Positions 1 to 12,214 of a stretch of 64,000 nt of DNA are shown here, piece after piece (within the stretch, counting starts at the first letter, position 1; every line of letters begins with the position of its first letter). Source of the stretch: Acholoe squamosa. Taxonomy: Eukaryota; Annelida; Polychaeta; Phyllodocida; Polynoidae. Where the stretch lies: positions 50,502,080-50,566,079 of the forward strand of contig OX439037.1 of the NCBI GenBank assembly GCA_949317995.1, given 5' to 3'. The position numbers were made by a program, and so were the translations under genes. The notes under the pieces were generated by a model. It did no database searches, was not told where the DNA came from, and saw only the letters and a list, made by a program, of their open reading frames with translations.

Positions 1-105
1 GTCCTGTTTCTCAGATGGTCTTGTGTATAGTGGGTAGTTATACACACGTATAGTCCTGTTTCTCAGATGGCCGTGTGTATAGTGGGCACTTATACCCATA
101 CCTAG
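1..105. repeat. 52-bp minisatellite, two copies at the window edge
   Basis: Two adjacent copies of a 52-base unit beginning GTCCTGTTTCTCAGATGG start at positions 1 and 53. The second copy has several substitutions. The array may continue to the left of the window. No gene is associated. Confidence 0.8.
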
Positions 106-1877
106 TGGTGCAAATAGTACTTCAAATACACACGACGTGGTCGTGCGTATATCATCAGCCGATTTGGCCATCATGTGCACACATGATTGTTATGAGAAGG
201 GGCACAGTTTGGAACCTAGGCACATCCCTTCAAGGGCACTTGATTAGGGATGCCTTTAAATAATTTTGAAGTAAAAAGATGATGCAGGTATATACGTATT
301 TTTCTCTTTCTCAGTTGCGTTTTCTCAAGGTCTCTTGTCTCTTTGTGGATTTTACGTCTTTTTAGAGTGAAACTGAATCGCCTGCACGTTTGTAAAAGCA
401 ATGGTTATTATCAAAATAAGAAGATGTAAACATGCTTAGCACTTAAATCTACCTCTTTATTTGATATATACAACGTACAAATGCGATTATGCAAGATCAT
501 CCCATAGTCCCTACATAAAACCTCATTTAGCGAGAGGATTATGAAATTATATATATATACAGTGCATTTGAGCTAATTCAATATTGTAAGTGATGGCAAA
601 CGTTAACACCCTGAGTCTTACTTCCTTTGCCAATTGCATTTAGCAAGGAATAACAAAGCTCCTCTAAAATCAGAATTTTCAACTTCTAGAAATCAATGTG
701 TAATTCTAAATGCATCTCCCTACAATAATGTTATTAAACCGTAACCTCTGTAACAGGGGTATGGTCTTGAGACCGAAACTTAGGGGTAATACATAATAAT
801 ATTATACAGAGCCATGGTATTAAATGCGCCCAGGATATCAGCCAGTTAGGTGCATTGTGTGGTCACTAAGATGAACCTTGTCCATTGAAGTCTATGCCAG
901 AGCAAATATGCCGCGGGGAAGGACTCTTCAAGTCTTGGAAATGCGCGGCTGGCCAGGACACTTTGTCAGAGAAATGTCCCTGAACCTTGCAGAGAAATGT
1001 CCCTGACAGGGTTCCACTTCGCACCAAAATCGCCCTAGCAAGGACCACCTTTCAGCAAAATGTACTGATTTCCAACTTTTCGTGAAAGCTTGGACAGTTT
1101 TAATGAAAACAGCATGAACTAAATCTATTTTAAAGGATTTTGTGTCAAAAGTGCCACCACAAAGGTAGTCTTTTGAAGAAAGCACACACAAGAATTGTTC
1201 TAGAGAGGGTAAGGGTTGTTGTGGGTCCAGCCATACACCCCTGACACAAACAAGTAGCACAGTACCATTGTATCACTTTCTAAAGAAATGAGGAGACGAA
1301 ACTGTCAATGAAGGTCTGTCATCTTACAACCATCAGTTATTGGAAAACAGTTCCTGGCACCAAGTGATGTTATTCTGAGATTTCATGGAGATGTTTTCTT
1401 TGAGGCAAACAGAATGATATTTTTGGATAATGGGGAAATGTAAGAGAGGGGCATGCATGCATCACTGGCATGTCAGGCCTATCATAGACCTGTGATCATG
1501 AAAGTCATGTATCTAACCAATGAGAGGCCATGTGATGTAAAACTGCAAGGCAAATGGGTGTTCCCGGCTTGAAGGAGGTTGATCGATTCCAGTCAGGACG
1601 CAAAATCTCAATGTGCATTTTATGCTAACAGCACTAAAGAAGAGACCAAATTGATTTCACCTCCTGAAAAACAAACCAAGTAGCATTCTGATGGGGGATT
1701 GAGTTCCCGTCTCAGAACAAAGCTCTGGTAATTTGAATATATCTCTAAGTCTGATCATCTGAGTTACTGAGATAACTTTTTGTAGATAAAATGGTTAAAA
1801 TCTAGGGATTGTGATGAAATATGTTAGTCAGAGGTCCATGTCCAATTAACAGAAGTTCCCTGAGTGCCCTCAGCTTG
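106..1877. other. Gene-free stretch
   Basis: I see no coding region, RNA gene or mobile element that can be supported here. The open frames are short and show no recognisable domain. The right end lies immediately downstream of the minus-strand gene at 1878-3572 and may include its 3' UTR, but no clear polyadenylation signal stands out. Confidence 0.5.
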
Positions 1878-3572
1878 TCATGAAGTCACACTGTCACTGC
1901 AGGGTTCAGCTGATGGCACTGACACAATCGGACACCGTTTAATCTGTACCAACATCTCAGTTCCGTGTCTGACATTGGCTGCTGTTACCACACCAACAGT
2001 CTCAGGGACATCTTGTGCCACGTTGTAACCACTATAGCTTTGACTGGTTCCTTCTGCCTGCCTATTTCCTATTACTCCATCACTTATAGGCGTGCATGGT
2101 GTCATCGCTGATGTCCGTGGTGTCGGGGCTGGTGCCTTGACACCACTGTAACTACTTCCATAAGTAATTTTGGTCTTCGGGTCAAAGCGTGGAGTCTTGA
2201 TGGTGATGTAACCTTCAAGATCATTAATTATTGTGGAATCGCGTTTAAATGTTTGACTGCGCTTCAGAGATGTAGCCCCAATAGCTGTCTTGCTGGTGCC
2301 TGACCTGGACTTATGTGCATCTGTACCATGCACTGCTATCTCCGGTTGCAGCATTGAGTGGTCAGCAACTAGTGATGGTGAGGTGGCAGAGGGCACATTT
2401 AGCTTGTTAAAGTTCAGGTAGCTGCTAACAGAGTTGAAGGTGTACTTAGGAGTAGTTGAAGCTCCCTTTGTAATCTTTTCCATCCACTTATGTCGTTTGT
2501 ACAGAAGTCCTCCTTCTGTTTGTTTCCCAGGCCTGTTCAGTGGGTTCTGTGCCAGCCTGTGTTTAGGAGAGGTCCACCGATGTCCATCCCTCTGTGTGTT
2601 TAGCTCCCCCGACTCCACCATAGGTTGAGCTGAGACACTGAGGCAAGACCGGAGCTCCTCAGCACGACAGCCTGAATACGCTGACCGTGGTGTTGCAGGT
2701 TTTGTTGTCCGGTTTCGTTCCGGTGCTGCTGTGGCCAGTTTGAACTGTTGACGGACCAAGAGGAGGTGGTTGGCCACAGCTGTTAACTCATCACAGTCTG
2801 AATCCAGTGTCCAGCGGCCTTGCTTGTGCTTCCAGATCGGGGTACTGCCACTGACACCTGGTTCTGAGGACCCTCTGGTCAGTGTTGGAAGTTGAAGGGA
2901 TCGGTTGCTGCTGTCACTATGAACACTACGAATGCTGCCTGCCCTACCCCCCTGATGACGCTGTGTTATCTGAAACTGGTCACCATGGCCTTCTGGGTTC
3001 TCCCCTATTGAGGATATGTCAGAATCGCTGTAGATGAAGGCATCAGGTGTCCCTATGCTGGATGTAAACTGGGATTTCTTGTGACCCTGCCTACATGAAA
3101 TTGAGCTGTGGCATGATGCCGAGGATATCCGACTGGCTACTGTCCTACCCTCAATGACAAATGGATCACCATTTGTACGAGACGTGCCAGAACTTTTGCA
3201 TGTTGCAGCATCCCCAGTGCTCATACCATGCCTTGCCTGCCTAACAAGCGCTAGATACTCCATCTTACGCACAATAGGCGAGGTACCACTAGCAGGCAAA
3301 GCGGCTGGCTGCATTGTGCTGTCAGCCAGTTTCCTCACTGTACCAGCAGAATGGGGTGCTGTTGGGGCTGAGCTAAGAGGGCCAGTGCTCCTCCCAGATA
3401 TAGTGAGTGCACTGGATGGTCTACTCTGCTTTGGGGTCAGCGGTGTCACAGCAATAGGGGTCGCAGCTGGTGCCTTTGCCTGGCGGTAAGGTTTGGAACT
3501 GCACCTAGTAGGTTGGGGAGGTGCTCGCGGATTGCACCCCTGGATGACAAGGCGTTCGATAACAGTCGCCAT
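1878..3572 (-). CDS. Ser/Thr/Pro-rich protein of unknown function, 564 residues
   Basis: This is the longest uninterrupted open frame outside mobile elements. The ATG at 3572 lies in a strong Kozak context (A at -3, G at +4), and the frame ends in TGA at 1878. The protein has low-complexity composition rich in Ser, Thr, Pro and basic residues. I see no signal peptide, membrane segment or named domain. The N-terminus (first ~80 residues) is Pro/Thr/Ser-rich. A more ordered stretch around residues 235-270 contains LTAVANHLLLVRQQFKL, which could form a helix. Basic patches such as YKRHKWMEKITKG follow near residue 355. An acceptor site 91 bases upstream of the ATG suggests a gene with a non-coding 5' exon and the whole protein in one coding exon. 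It may be a disordered scaffold or regulatory protein, but that is only inference. The chance that such a long frame is accidental is low. Confidence 0.6.
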   Translation of the reverse strand: MATVIERLVIQGCNPRAPPQPTRCSSKPYRQAKAPAATPIAVTPLTPKQSRPSSALTISGRSTGPLSSAPTAPHSAGTVRKLADSTMQPAALPASGTSPIVRKMEYLALVRQARHGMSTGDAATCKSSGTSRTNGDPFVIEGRTVASRISSASCHSSISCRQGHKKSQFTSSIGTPDAFIYSDSDISSIGENPEGHGDQFQITQRHQGGRAGSIRSVHSDSSNRSLQLPTLTRGSSEPGVSGSTPIWKHKQGRWTLDSDCDELTAVANHLLLVRQQFKLATAAPERNRTTKPATPRSAYSGCRAEELRSCLSVSAQPMVESGELNTQRDGHRWTSPKHRLAQNPLNRPGKQTEGGLLYKRHKWMEKITKGASTTPKYTFNSVSSYLNFNKLNVPSATSPSLVADHSMLQPEIAVHGTDAHKSRSGTSKTAIGATSLKRSQTFKRDSTIINDLEGYITIKTPRFDPKTKITYGSSYSGVKAPAPTPRTSAMTPCTPISDGVIGNRQAEGTSQSYSGYNVAQDVPETVGVVTAANVRHGTEMLVQIKRCPIVSVPSAEPCSDSVTS

Positions 3573-3664
3573 ATTGTCTCAGGTTTCTCTGAAAAGGCGG
3601 TGGCAGCAAGTGACAAGTCAATGGAGGCGGGTGGTGAAGAGGTAGCCAGCCTGGGTTAAGTACC
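3573..3664 (-). promoter_or_regulatory. 5' UTR of the 564-residue gene with a 3' splice acceptor
   Basis: On the minus strand a pyrimidine-rich tract ending TTTTTTCTACTTTCAG reaches 3664, so an exon probably starts at 3663 and runs into the ATG at 3572. This places a non-coding first exon further right (higher coordinates); I cannot locate it. Confidence 0.55.
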
Positions 3665-6600
3665 TGAAAGTAGAAAAAATAGTATTAAATGGTATTCTAG
3701 GAAGTGACATCGGCAGCACTGATCGTCTAACTCGGTATGTCCCTACATCGTATAATGCAGCCAGGTGCACTCATTCATTGTACTCAAACACACCAGGTGT
3801 CCCACACCAGGTGCACGGACACCTGTCAAAGAAATTAGAATGTCATAATCAAAGATAGAGAGAGCTTGACTTTGGATATTTCATACATTCAAAGGAATCG
3901 CCTGTTGTACACAATGGGTCGCGGAGAAATTGTAGGCATTTAGTTCTAAGTAACATGGGTCTCTTTTGTGAGACTTAACCTGTTAACTACTGTTTACGGT
4001 TAGCCACGAAACTGCATGGTGTACATGTATGACATTAATTCAAATAGAGATATTGATCAATTATTTACACATAACAGACTTAAAAGATGGGATTCGGTCT
4101 TCAGCTGAAATTTTGGGCGGCCAGAGGTAAAAAAATTTAAAAAGGAAAAAAAAGTTCGTCTAAAACCTAAGTTGGAAAATAACACTGTGCCTCGATGGGG
4201 GAACATTGGCAAATCTGACTGCATAGCAAGTCTAAGGAGTTTAACCCCTCCCGCCGTTCTGAACACCCTGTCTCTCTTCCTCACTCTCTCCAGTCCTCTA
4301 CCCTGTCCTCGCTCCCCTTATCTCTCCCTCATGACTATTGGGGCGTTCGTTCGGGCTGTGCATTTAGTATGGCTTCTTTGTCATTTGTACATGGATGGCA
4401 CACATCCAATTTTGGCGATAGCTAATTTCCACTGACACCACGAGACTTGCACAAGTCAAGTTGGTCTTATTGTTCAAAGAACAAGGAATTTACCTACGGC
4501 AAACCTTATAGGCAGGTTTTCTTTTAGTTAGGATAGATTCATATGAAAATAGACAGAGAATCCTTAACAATGGTGATGGCCATGACTAGTCCTTTTCCTT
4601 GGTTGATACTTATGGCTAATTGGCTGACTGATTGAGGTACACAATACTTTATCCGTCTGAACGGCAGTCTATTCCTACCCCGTGACCCATGGGCCAGGAA
4701 CACAACCTCAACACATAATCGGTGTTATTCTCGCAAGTAGCTAAAACAGGGTAAGACACTGACCAAAGTCTTCCCTGTGCCAACACCACCCATATACATT
4801 ATCCCAAGTTATCCAGTATTCCTCTCAACTCAGCACTCTCATGCTGAAGTAGATAATAGAGTATACCCAGTGATTGGTTCTATCCATATAGGCCACTTGC
4901 AGGGAAACACTCCAATGCACTACATTGGCCGATGAGTATGTGTTGGGTAAGGTGACAATATCTCACTCTCTTGCATTTCATATACACATGATAAGTGGGC
5001 TCATGAGGTCTATACTCTTGGTACAACCATACCATTTCCTTATTTTCAGGATAAAGTTATAAAATTATTGGCTCTTTATAGCACTTTATAGATCTGTCAA
5101 ATATGTTATGGAATTTCTACTCATGGTGTAGCTACCTGACCATGTGTAGGCAATGCCTGCCTGCAGCTTATTAACCACCCTGTGGCATAGCACGGTCTTT
5201 CTAACCAGCTAACCTGCTAACTAAATCTTACACTTAAGGTTGAATTATCTCACATAGGAAAATTGACCACAGGGGCAACTATATAGGCCTAGGACAATCA
5301 ATGACTGTGTGTACAATGTGTTTAGATACCTAGGGTTAATGCATATATGCAAAGCAGGGGGGTGCGTCTTAAATGTGAGGTGTGCGAGAATTTACTATAG
5401 CCCAAAGGGGAAAAAAATATATGTACGGACATCTAAGCCTAGGAGTGGACCATTTTCTTCCACTCGTAGGAATAAACGAGTCGAATCCCTTCAGCCAGAT
5501 AGAAATTTCTTCTCAGAAATAGACAAGTCACACATGAGTGACAGTGACTTTATTAGGGTGATTGGAGGGTTATTGGCTTCATTGAACCAGTTCAGGATGT
5601 ACAGGTAAAATCTGTTTGTTCACCGAAAGACTTAAGTCTCAATCATAGTGGCTGGCTCTCCAACTAGATTCTCTCTGATTCTGATATGAGTATCAATTAC
5701 CTTGATATTTTAAGCATTTCTGACATAGTAAAGGTCGTATCCCACATTGCGAGTCAGCCCTCGAATATCTCTGTGATTTACTACCGGTTGCGAATTAAAG
5801 TACTACCTCAAAATCGCAAGGAGAGAGTACAGAACACAAGAACACTTTTGAACTTTTAGGACAGAGAATATGTAATGCACAAAGATTTAAACATGAATAA
5901 AGGCAAAATATGTGCGTGTGTTCTATACTACCCACTATGGTTTTATCTGTTGCGATTTAGAGGTAGTCCCCCAAAACGCAACAGGTATAGTAAACAGGTG
6001 GTAAGTGAACAGGTGGTAAATCAAATTGATAAGATGCGTTGATTGGAAGTTTGGAATGATGGCTCTTTAGGGACCAGGGGCCTTTTACTGTTTCATAAAT
6101 GAAGATTTTATATATAATCTTTAGATGGCTCAAGATTACGAAACGAAATTGTTAGATCTTAAAAGAGTCGGCCTTTCTGAATGGATTCTTGTTTGACACG
6201 CCATAGAGAATTCTAAATGGAGAAATGGTTTATACAAAACAGAAATGGATTATAAAAGATTATTGGAAATTTTCTTCCACCTCAAATAACCTACAGGTTC
6301 TCTTTGAGAATTTTGGTGCAACACATTTTGAGCCAAATTGTATATAACTGATATCATAAAAATATGGGAATTACCTGGTCATGAGGTCTCTTTTTTAAAA
6401 TGTCGTAGAAAATAAATTAGAATAAAAAGTAGTTTATTACAAGCTCAAGATGGCATTGAAATCTAAAATCTTCCAATTGTTACTGTGATCATGTGATACT
6501 TCAAGATCTTCTTTTAATGGCTTTCTGGACAATTTCTACAAGTTTCTCCATAGTATTCATTCACAAGCCAACTAACCTGACTTAAAAGTGCATAGCGTTT

Positions 6601-8941
6601 TCATTTCTCCAATCCTGTTGACTTAAAATAAAACAGACTTTTATCCTGATGTGTTATATTTAGGAAAACTTTTAATCATTTTCACATATTTAGTCCCGGT
6701 ATTTAATCACACCTTTTTTGCTCTGACCAAAACAGGCATAAGAAAGAGTTTGCTGGCCAAATGGAAATTGTTAAAGATTATCTTAAATCATAGTGAAAAT
6801 CCAAAGGTAATCTTGAAAGCCTATTTAGAAATACAAAAAAAAGAAACGTTTACCAATAGAATATTTTGATAATATCTTGCACAAATGGATAGAGTCTCTT
6901 GATTTAATTTAGAAACAAAATATAAACGAATTTGTTTATGATTACCTTTTTCTTTTAACAGAAAAGGGCGCCAGCAAGACTTTATTTATTTTGTCATTGT
7001 GTTGAACCTTACCTCTAGCCATGAATGGCATAACATGTATTATCATTAATGTGTACTTGGGCTTAATCTACATGCGGTCTGCCTGTATGTGAGTTGTTAT
7101 CATCCACCTTACACTGTATATTTAACAAACCACTATAGCGAGGTGCTCTTACTGAGGTACTAGTTTTAGCCACTGTGGATATCAGAGGTATGAATTATTA
7201 TTGGTATTCCCCCAGTATGTTGACCTTCTCGTTAGTCAGCATATTGTTGGGCCGCATTAGGCCCCCATTTTATATTCATGGTAGCACATGTCAATGGCCC
7301 TAGGCCAGCCATGTAGGTCTGGACTGAGTGCGTCATTTTGTTAAGGTATTAGGTTAGATCATTATTAGTGTAGTGAGTTAACCCGTGCCTACTGACCTGT
7401 GAGTAGCGTGCCTTATGTCGGCGGTACATCAGTCAAAGAACTCTGTACATGTCCATAGTAAGATATACTCTATGTGATTTAATGGCTGCTGTATCTAATC
7501 ACCGTCCTGCAGACATGCCCATATTGTTGTGCTATCCTTTTGTATTTTTCTTTTCTTTATTTTTGGTCAGAATACATAAGGCAATAGTAGACAAGTTGTG
7601 TCACTCATACCCTCCGTCGTAGTTTGATTGGTGCCTTTTATTGTCCACGTTTCTGTTTGGTTAATTAACATGTGGAATGTCCGTCCTTCCCCAGGCTTAG
7701 ATCCCGCGCTGTATTGGTATCCGTGCCTCGACTCTGGTCGATGAAGTTTGTCATGTGAACTATATACATAACATCTGTACCGTAACATAAGGACATATGT
7801 GGCATATTTGTAATTTTATATTTTGGGCGTTTGTGTCGTGGTGTGTGGGTGTATATGAGGCGTCGATACCACCCAGGTCACTGAATCTATTCCCTAAGCC
7901 TCTATGCCATGATGCACTTTAGTAAGGCTATCATCTGAGCCGTTACCAAAAGGTGACTGATTCTCACATGAAAGCATGAAGTGTTCCTATAAGAATATTG
8001 TCTGTGACTTCTCAGAGGATCCAGAGACGGTGCCGGTCCACATGTGGCACCGTAGGAGTAGATATGGGATCAGAGGCACATGTTGACCAGGTGTGTTACC
8101 TGGGTTGGGGGGATCAGAGGAGGCAGGCGGGTGGATGGTCTGTGCTCCTGTAATCTGTTAATCCTCACTGTCTGTGCCGTTAATCCGTCTCTGTGTGAAA
8201 GTAGCCCCGGTGTGAGGCCGCCAGGGGTGCATGCCACAGGGCGACCTCCCACCATGGGGCACAATGTCCGGCCTTACTGGAGGCACTACTACTGGTAGCT
8301 CACTACATGGGGCAAGTTGTCATAGACATGGCACGTTTCTCGCTAAGTTAGCCTCCGGTGCTTCTGCTGGTCTGCAACCTCTAATACATACATGATATGT
8401 ACTGGTATGGGATTGGCACCTGATAAAGAGGTGCGGCTTAACTGCGCCACGCGCTCAATCTAAAATATGGGCAGGTTAAAATTGAATTGGCAAGCAAATA
8501 CGCAGTGGTTCTAAAACCACTTAAACTATAATCCGACATTGAACCTACTGTATACCAGGTGCACAAGAAGTGTGCTTAATGACAATTATCAGCATAAGGT
8601 TTATGTGAGAATTTATTTTGAGGTGAGAGGAATTCCACTAATGAAAGCCCAACCTCAGCTAGATTATAGGGACACCAGCTGAGACTGCAACATCCCTACA
8701 TACCTAGGCCTATAGTTTGCTAAATTCCTCATAGCGACATGGCCATTTTATCAGTCTTGGCAATGACCATGCACATCAATCGACTGTGGATATTGTAATT
8801 AATGCATTATAGAAGCAGGGACCTGGGCATTCTTAATCTCAATAAGGGACCACCCCCATTCCCACAAACTGGGCCCTCAAACTCGATGTTATAGCAATTG
8901 CGGTTGTCATTCTAATTACACATTTCTTGTGGCCAAACTGC
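3665..8941. other. Gene-free stretch, probable intron and intergenic DNA
   Basis: About 5.3 kb of AT-rich DNA in which no frame has recognisable protein character. It may contain the 5' non-coding exon and promoter of the gene at 1878-3572. I see no RNA gene or complete mobile element. Confidence 0.5.
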
Positions 8942-9039
8942 TCACAATTGTCAGATTATTACCATTAGATATCCGTTTATCGACCACTGACTTTGTGGGT
9001 AGGCTTAGAGAGACAGGTCAGGTATGGTGAGCTTATCGT
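8942..9039 (+). repeat. Left terminal inverted repeat of DIRS element A
   Basis: This segment contains the core ATCGACCACTGA and TATGGTGAGCTTATCGTC, both found in reverse orientation near 17.9-18.2 kb. The match to 18126-18190 is about 58 of 65 positions by eye; the match to 17921-17976 has one small indel. Confidence 0.75.
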
Positions 9040-9216
9040 CACTTGAACCAGGTCTCTCATTGGAGACGGACATCTCGACAAGAGCACGCTGGGCTTATCA
9101 AGATGCCAGGGCACGGGCATGCTGGCAGGACCAGACACCTGGCCAATGCACGCGCCTGAACAACACATGGGGCACCATGAGCAGCTCAGCTGCCCCCAGA
9201 AGGGGGATGCGACTTG

Positions 9217-9231
9217 CCACCAGGTGGCAGC
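9217..9231 (+). promoter_or_regulatory. CTCF-like motif, full match to the core consensus
   Basis: CCACCAGGTGGCAGC fits the 15-base animal CTCF core consensus (CCASYAGRKGGCRSY) at every position. It sits just inside the left end of DIRS element A. Whether it is bound is unknown. The inner part is palindromic, which raises the chance of coincidence. Confidence 0.4.
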
Positions 9232-9304
9232 GTCCGACATATGTCGGTTTCTTAAGACAGATAACGTCACAGTGTCCTAATAAGGACATCTGGTGACCCG
9301 TGAA

Positions 9305-9368
9305 GGCATCCCCCACATGGTGAGGTAAGTAAGGTGTCTATTAATTGACACACCACGTGGGGGACGCC
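9305..9368. repeat. Short inverted repeat
   Basis: GGCATCCCCCACATGGTG (9305-9322) pairs with CACCACGTGGGGGACGCC (9351-9368), 16 of 18 positions, with a 28-base AT-rich loop. It could be a hairpin or the terminus of a small element. Confidence 0.6.
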
Positions 9369-9945
9369 ATCACAGACCTGTCAATCACAAAAGGGCCTAC
9401 TGTTTGACCACGCCCTAATTGAGTCTCATCAGCATTCTAATTGGCTGAACCCAGGTAAAAATGTACCATGGTAGATGTCATGATCTACTCTAGTGAACCA
9501 GTATACCTCATGGTTTACTATGATACACTACAGTATACTCTCTTATTTTGTGGTACATATAACCATGATGTACCATGATATACTAGGATACAGACAACCC
9601 ATATGTTAACCAGGAAAGCCAATGATTTACTATGATTCTGGGATCATAGTTTACCATAATTTACTAGGATATATCACAGTATTCCGTATATCCTATGGTA
9701 CACTGGTATCTGTAACTCTAATATATCACAGTATGTTAGAATAATGATAAATCATGATTTGAGAACCATAGTTTACTATGATATAGTAAGGTAAATTGCA
9801 ACATCTACATCAAAGATGTAACTGTATGATTAACCATAGTTTGAGAGGTATATGGTATACTATGCTTCCACAGTATTGTGATACACTGAGCTTTTTCAAC
9901 ACCAGTTTATCACAATATACCAGACAAACCAAGGTATCGCTTATG

Positions 9946-11104
9946 CACAGCTAAAAATAATTTTCTTATCCAAGAAAATAAACTTGATATGAGAAATTTT
10001 TTTTCTAGTTATGAGAAAAATTCTGGTTATAAGATTCACCAGTCATCTTGTCTTTAAGAAAAATCAAGTTTAGAACAAATCTTGAGCTGCCATCTTGATT
10101 TGAGTTTTCAAGATTATTTTTCTTAAGAAAATTTCTCAAAATTGGTAGTTTTGTCCACCAGGTAACATTATTTATCTTATATCTTAAAACAAGAAAGTCT
10201 AATTTCTTAATATGAGATTTATTAAACTAGAAGTGTTTTCTTACATCTAGTAAAAGGTAGAACTAAGATCTTGTTAGAAATTAACCAAGGAATATTTTCT
10301 AACATGCCAGATAAGTATTATTTTCTTAAAATGAGGAAATTATCTAGTCTGCCACTAGGTGCCAGCACTACCTGTTATGGTGAATTATTTGCAATGCAAA
10401 GTACAAATTCCTAGCTTAAACTCGGTCCTAAAATATTAGATGTGGTAAGATAAAGTGAAAACTGAAGGAAACTTATTTGGAATTTATTTAGAATCAGGTC
10501 CATTGGTCTGATATTTGATTGAGGGAAATTCAAGGCATAAAGGAAGCTAAACACCTTTTGCGTAGATGATATGATAATGTAATGGTAGGATGTGCCACAG
10601 CCTTTCATTAAGTCAAAGACTTTGAATAAAGGTCTTATTCACTTAAGAAAATGTGGCTTCAAAGAGCTGCATGTAATCTGATGAACCTCTGTCACTGAGT
10701 CACCTATACTGATAACCTTCTATTCCATCTAAAGCATTTCCATAATAGATAAAAATCATATCCACTTTACAAACAAGGAAATTAATGTTTTTTGAAATAT
10801 TGGAAATGAGAAAATATAACTTATATTAAGAAAATGTATGAGTAAGTTTATTTTAAAATAATCCTCTTCTATGAGAATTATCTACTTCTTTTAAGAAATA
10901 TTCTAGAAAATTGAATCCTGATTTGAGAATAAATTACTTGATTCAAGAATTTATATCTTAAGATTGTATTTCTTAATTCAAGTAAGCTGGACATACCAAG
11001 ATTTCAAGTAAAATTTTGTTACCTGGCGGACAAACTTGTTTTAAGTTAATTTTACTTAAAATGAGAAATAATTTCTTAAAATAAGAAAGTTATTTTTGGC
11101 TGTG
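9946..11104. mobile_element. Non-autonomous TIR element, about 1.16 kb, built of TTTCTTAAAATAAGAAA-like words
   Basis: The left end CACAGCTAAAAATAA and right end TTATTTTTGGCTGTG form terminal inverted repeats that continue for about 25 bases with one or two mismatches. Subterminal sequences also pair: GTTTTGTCCACCAGGTAAC near 10150 is the inverse of GTTACCTGGCGGACAAAC near 11019. The interior is full of short AAGAAA/TTTCTT palindromes and encodes nothing. It interrupts the ATGGTATACCAT field. A target duplication is not clear; a 2-bp TG on both sides is the only candidate. It is probably a MITE-like DNA transposon; the superfamily is not identified. Confidence 0.65.
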
Positions 11105-11337
11105 TGAAACTATGATATAGAAAAGTTATTTGTAAATACATTACATCATGATTCTTTATAAACATTGAAGTCTATGGTCCTGGAACTAGGATTTAATATG
11201 CTATACACTGGTATGCAATGGTGTAGCAAAGTGTATATCAACTTCAGGGAGGAAATGTAATATACCATAATTGAATAAGTAAATAAAAGACCATGGTATA
11301 ATGATAAACCATGGTAAACCATACATGGTGTTATTGC

Positions 11338-11732
11338 CACAATGTGCTTTCTATACTCCCTATTATCACCCAGTGGTCATCTATTTCTCCCATGTGTTAG
11401 CAATCTACAACATTTCTTCACATTTCCATATGTCCCAACTGTGCTCTACCCCTTGTGATATTTATATTCTGTATCAGCAAGACATACTTCTCTTTTGTCA
11501 ATGCATAGGGTGGATTTTGACTTCTCTTTTATTGTTATCCTAGATTACCATGGTATATCATGGTTTATCCTCACCATGTGCTTTCTATGTGCCCTATTAT
11601 CACCCAGTGTTTACTCTTATTTCTATTCTTTGCTAATGACCTACACTATTCTATCACATGACTTTTTGCCATATTGTTCTCTACCCCTTGTTTTATGTAT
11701 ATTTACACTTTCAATGCATATATTCCTCTTAA
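11338..11732. repeat. Diverged tandem duplication, about 235-bp unit
   Basis: ATGTGCTTTCTATACTCCC followed by TATTATCACCCAGTG (from about 11341) recurs as ATGTGCTTTCTATGTGCCC with the same following sequence (from about 11576). The copies share further blocks, including CTCTACCCCTTGT, and are separated by a short ATGGTATATCATGG piece. No coding content. Confidence 0.65.
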
Positions 11733-12199
11733 GATTACATAAGATACACATTTTCTCAATTCAGTGCTAAGCTCCATAAGCAATGGAAAATGGGGATTAT
11801 TACTTAAATAGCTTTATGCCTGTAACCCTATTAATAAATATCTGATGCCTATATACATATATCTTTTGAACTGTGACCAGAAAATGTGTTGATCTATTGG
11901 TTTTCTTTGTTATTTTCAATAATTTCCTCTTTGGGACTGTAAATACTGTGGCAGACATAAGACTTGCTGAGGCCAGATCAGTCCAATATAAGACCTACTA
12001 TTGTCTTTCTCAAATTCATGTCTACATATCATGTGTCATAGTCCTTGTTCAGAATGGGTATTATCTTTTTACTACCAGTAGGCACATTTCTCAAAGGAGA
12101 CATTAAAGACTATCATGAAATTTGCAACATTACACACATAACAACAGACGTACTATGGTTTACCATGGTAAAATACTACTATGATTAGTTCATTGTTTT

Positions 12200-12214
12200 G
12201 CACCAGGTGGCAGC
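12200..12214 (+). promoter_or_regulatory. CTCF-like motif, one mismatch
   Basis: GCACCAGGTGGCAGC differs from the CTCF core consensus only at the first base. It begins a stretch (about 12200-12480) unlike the surrounding ATGGTA repeats that may be a separate small insertion; its class is not identified. Confidence 0.3.
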
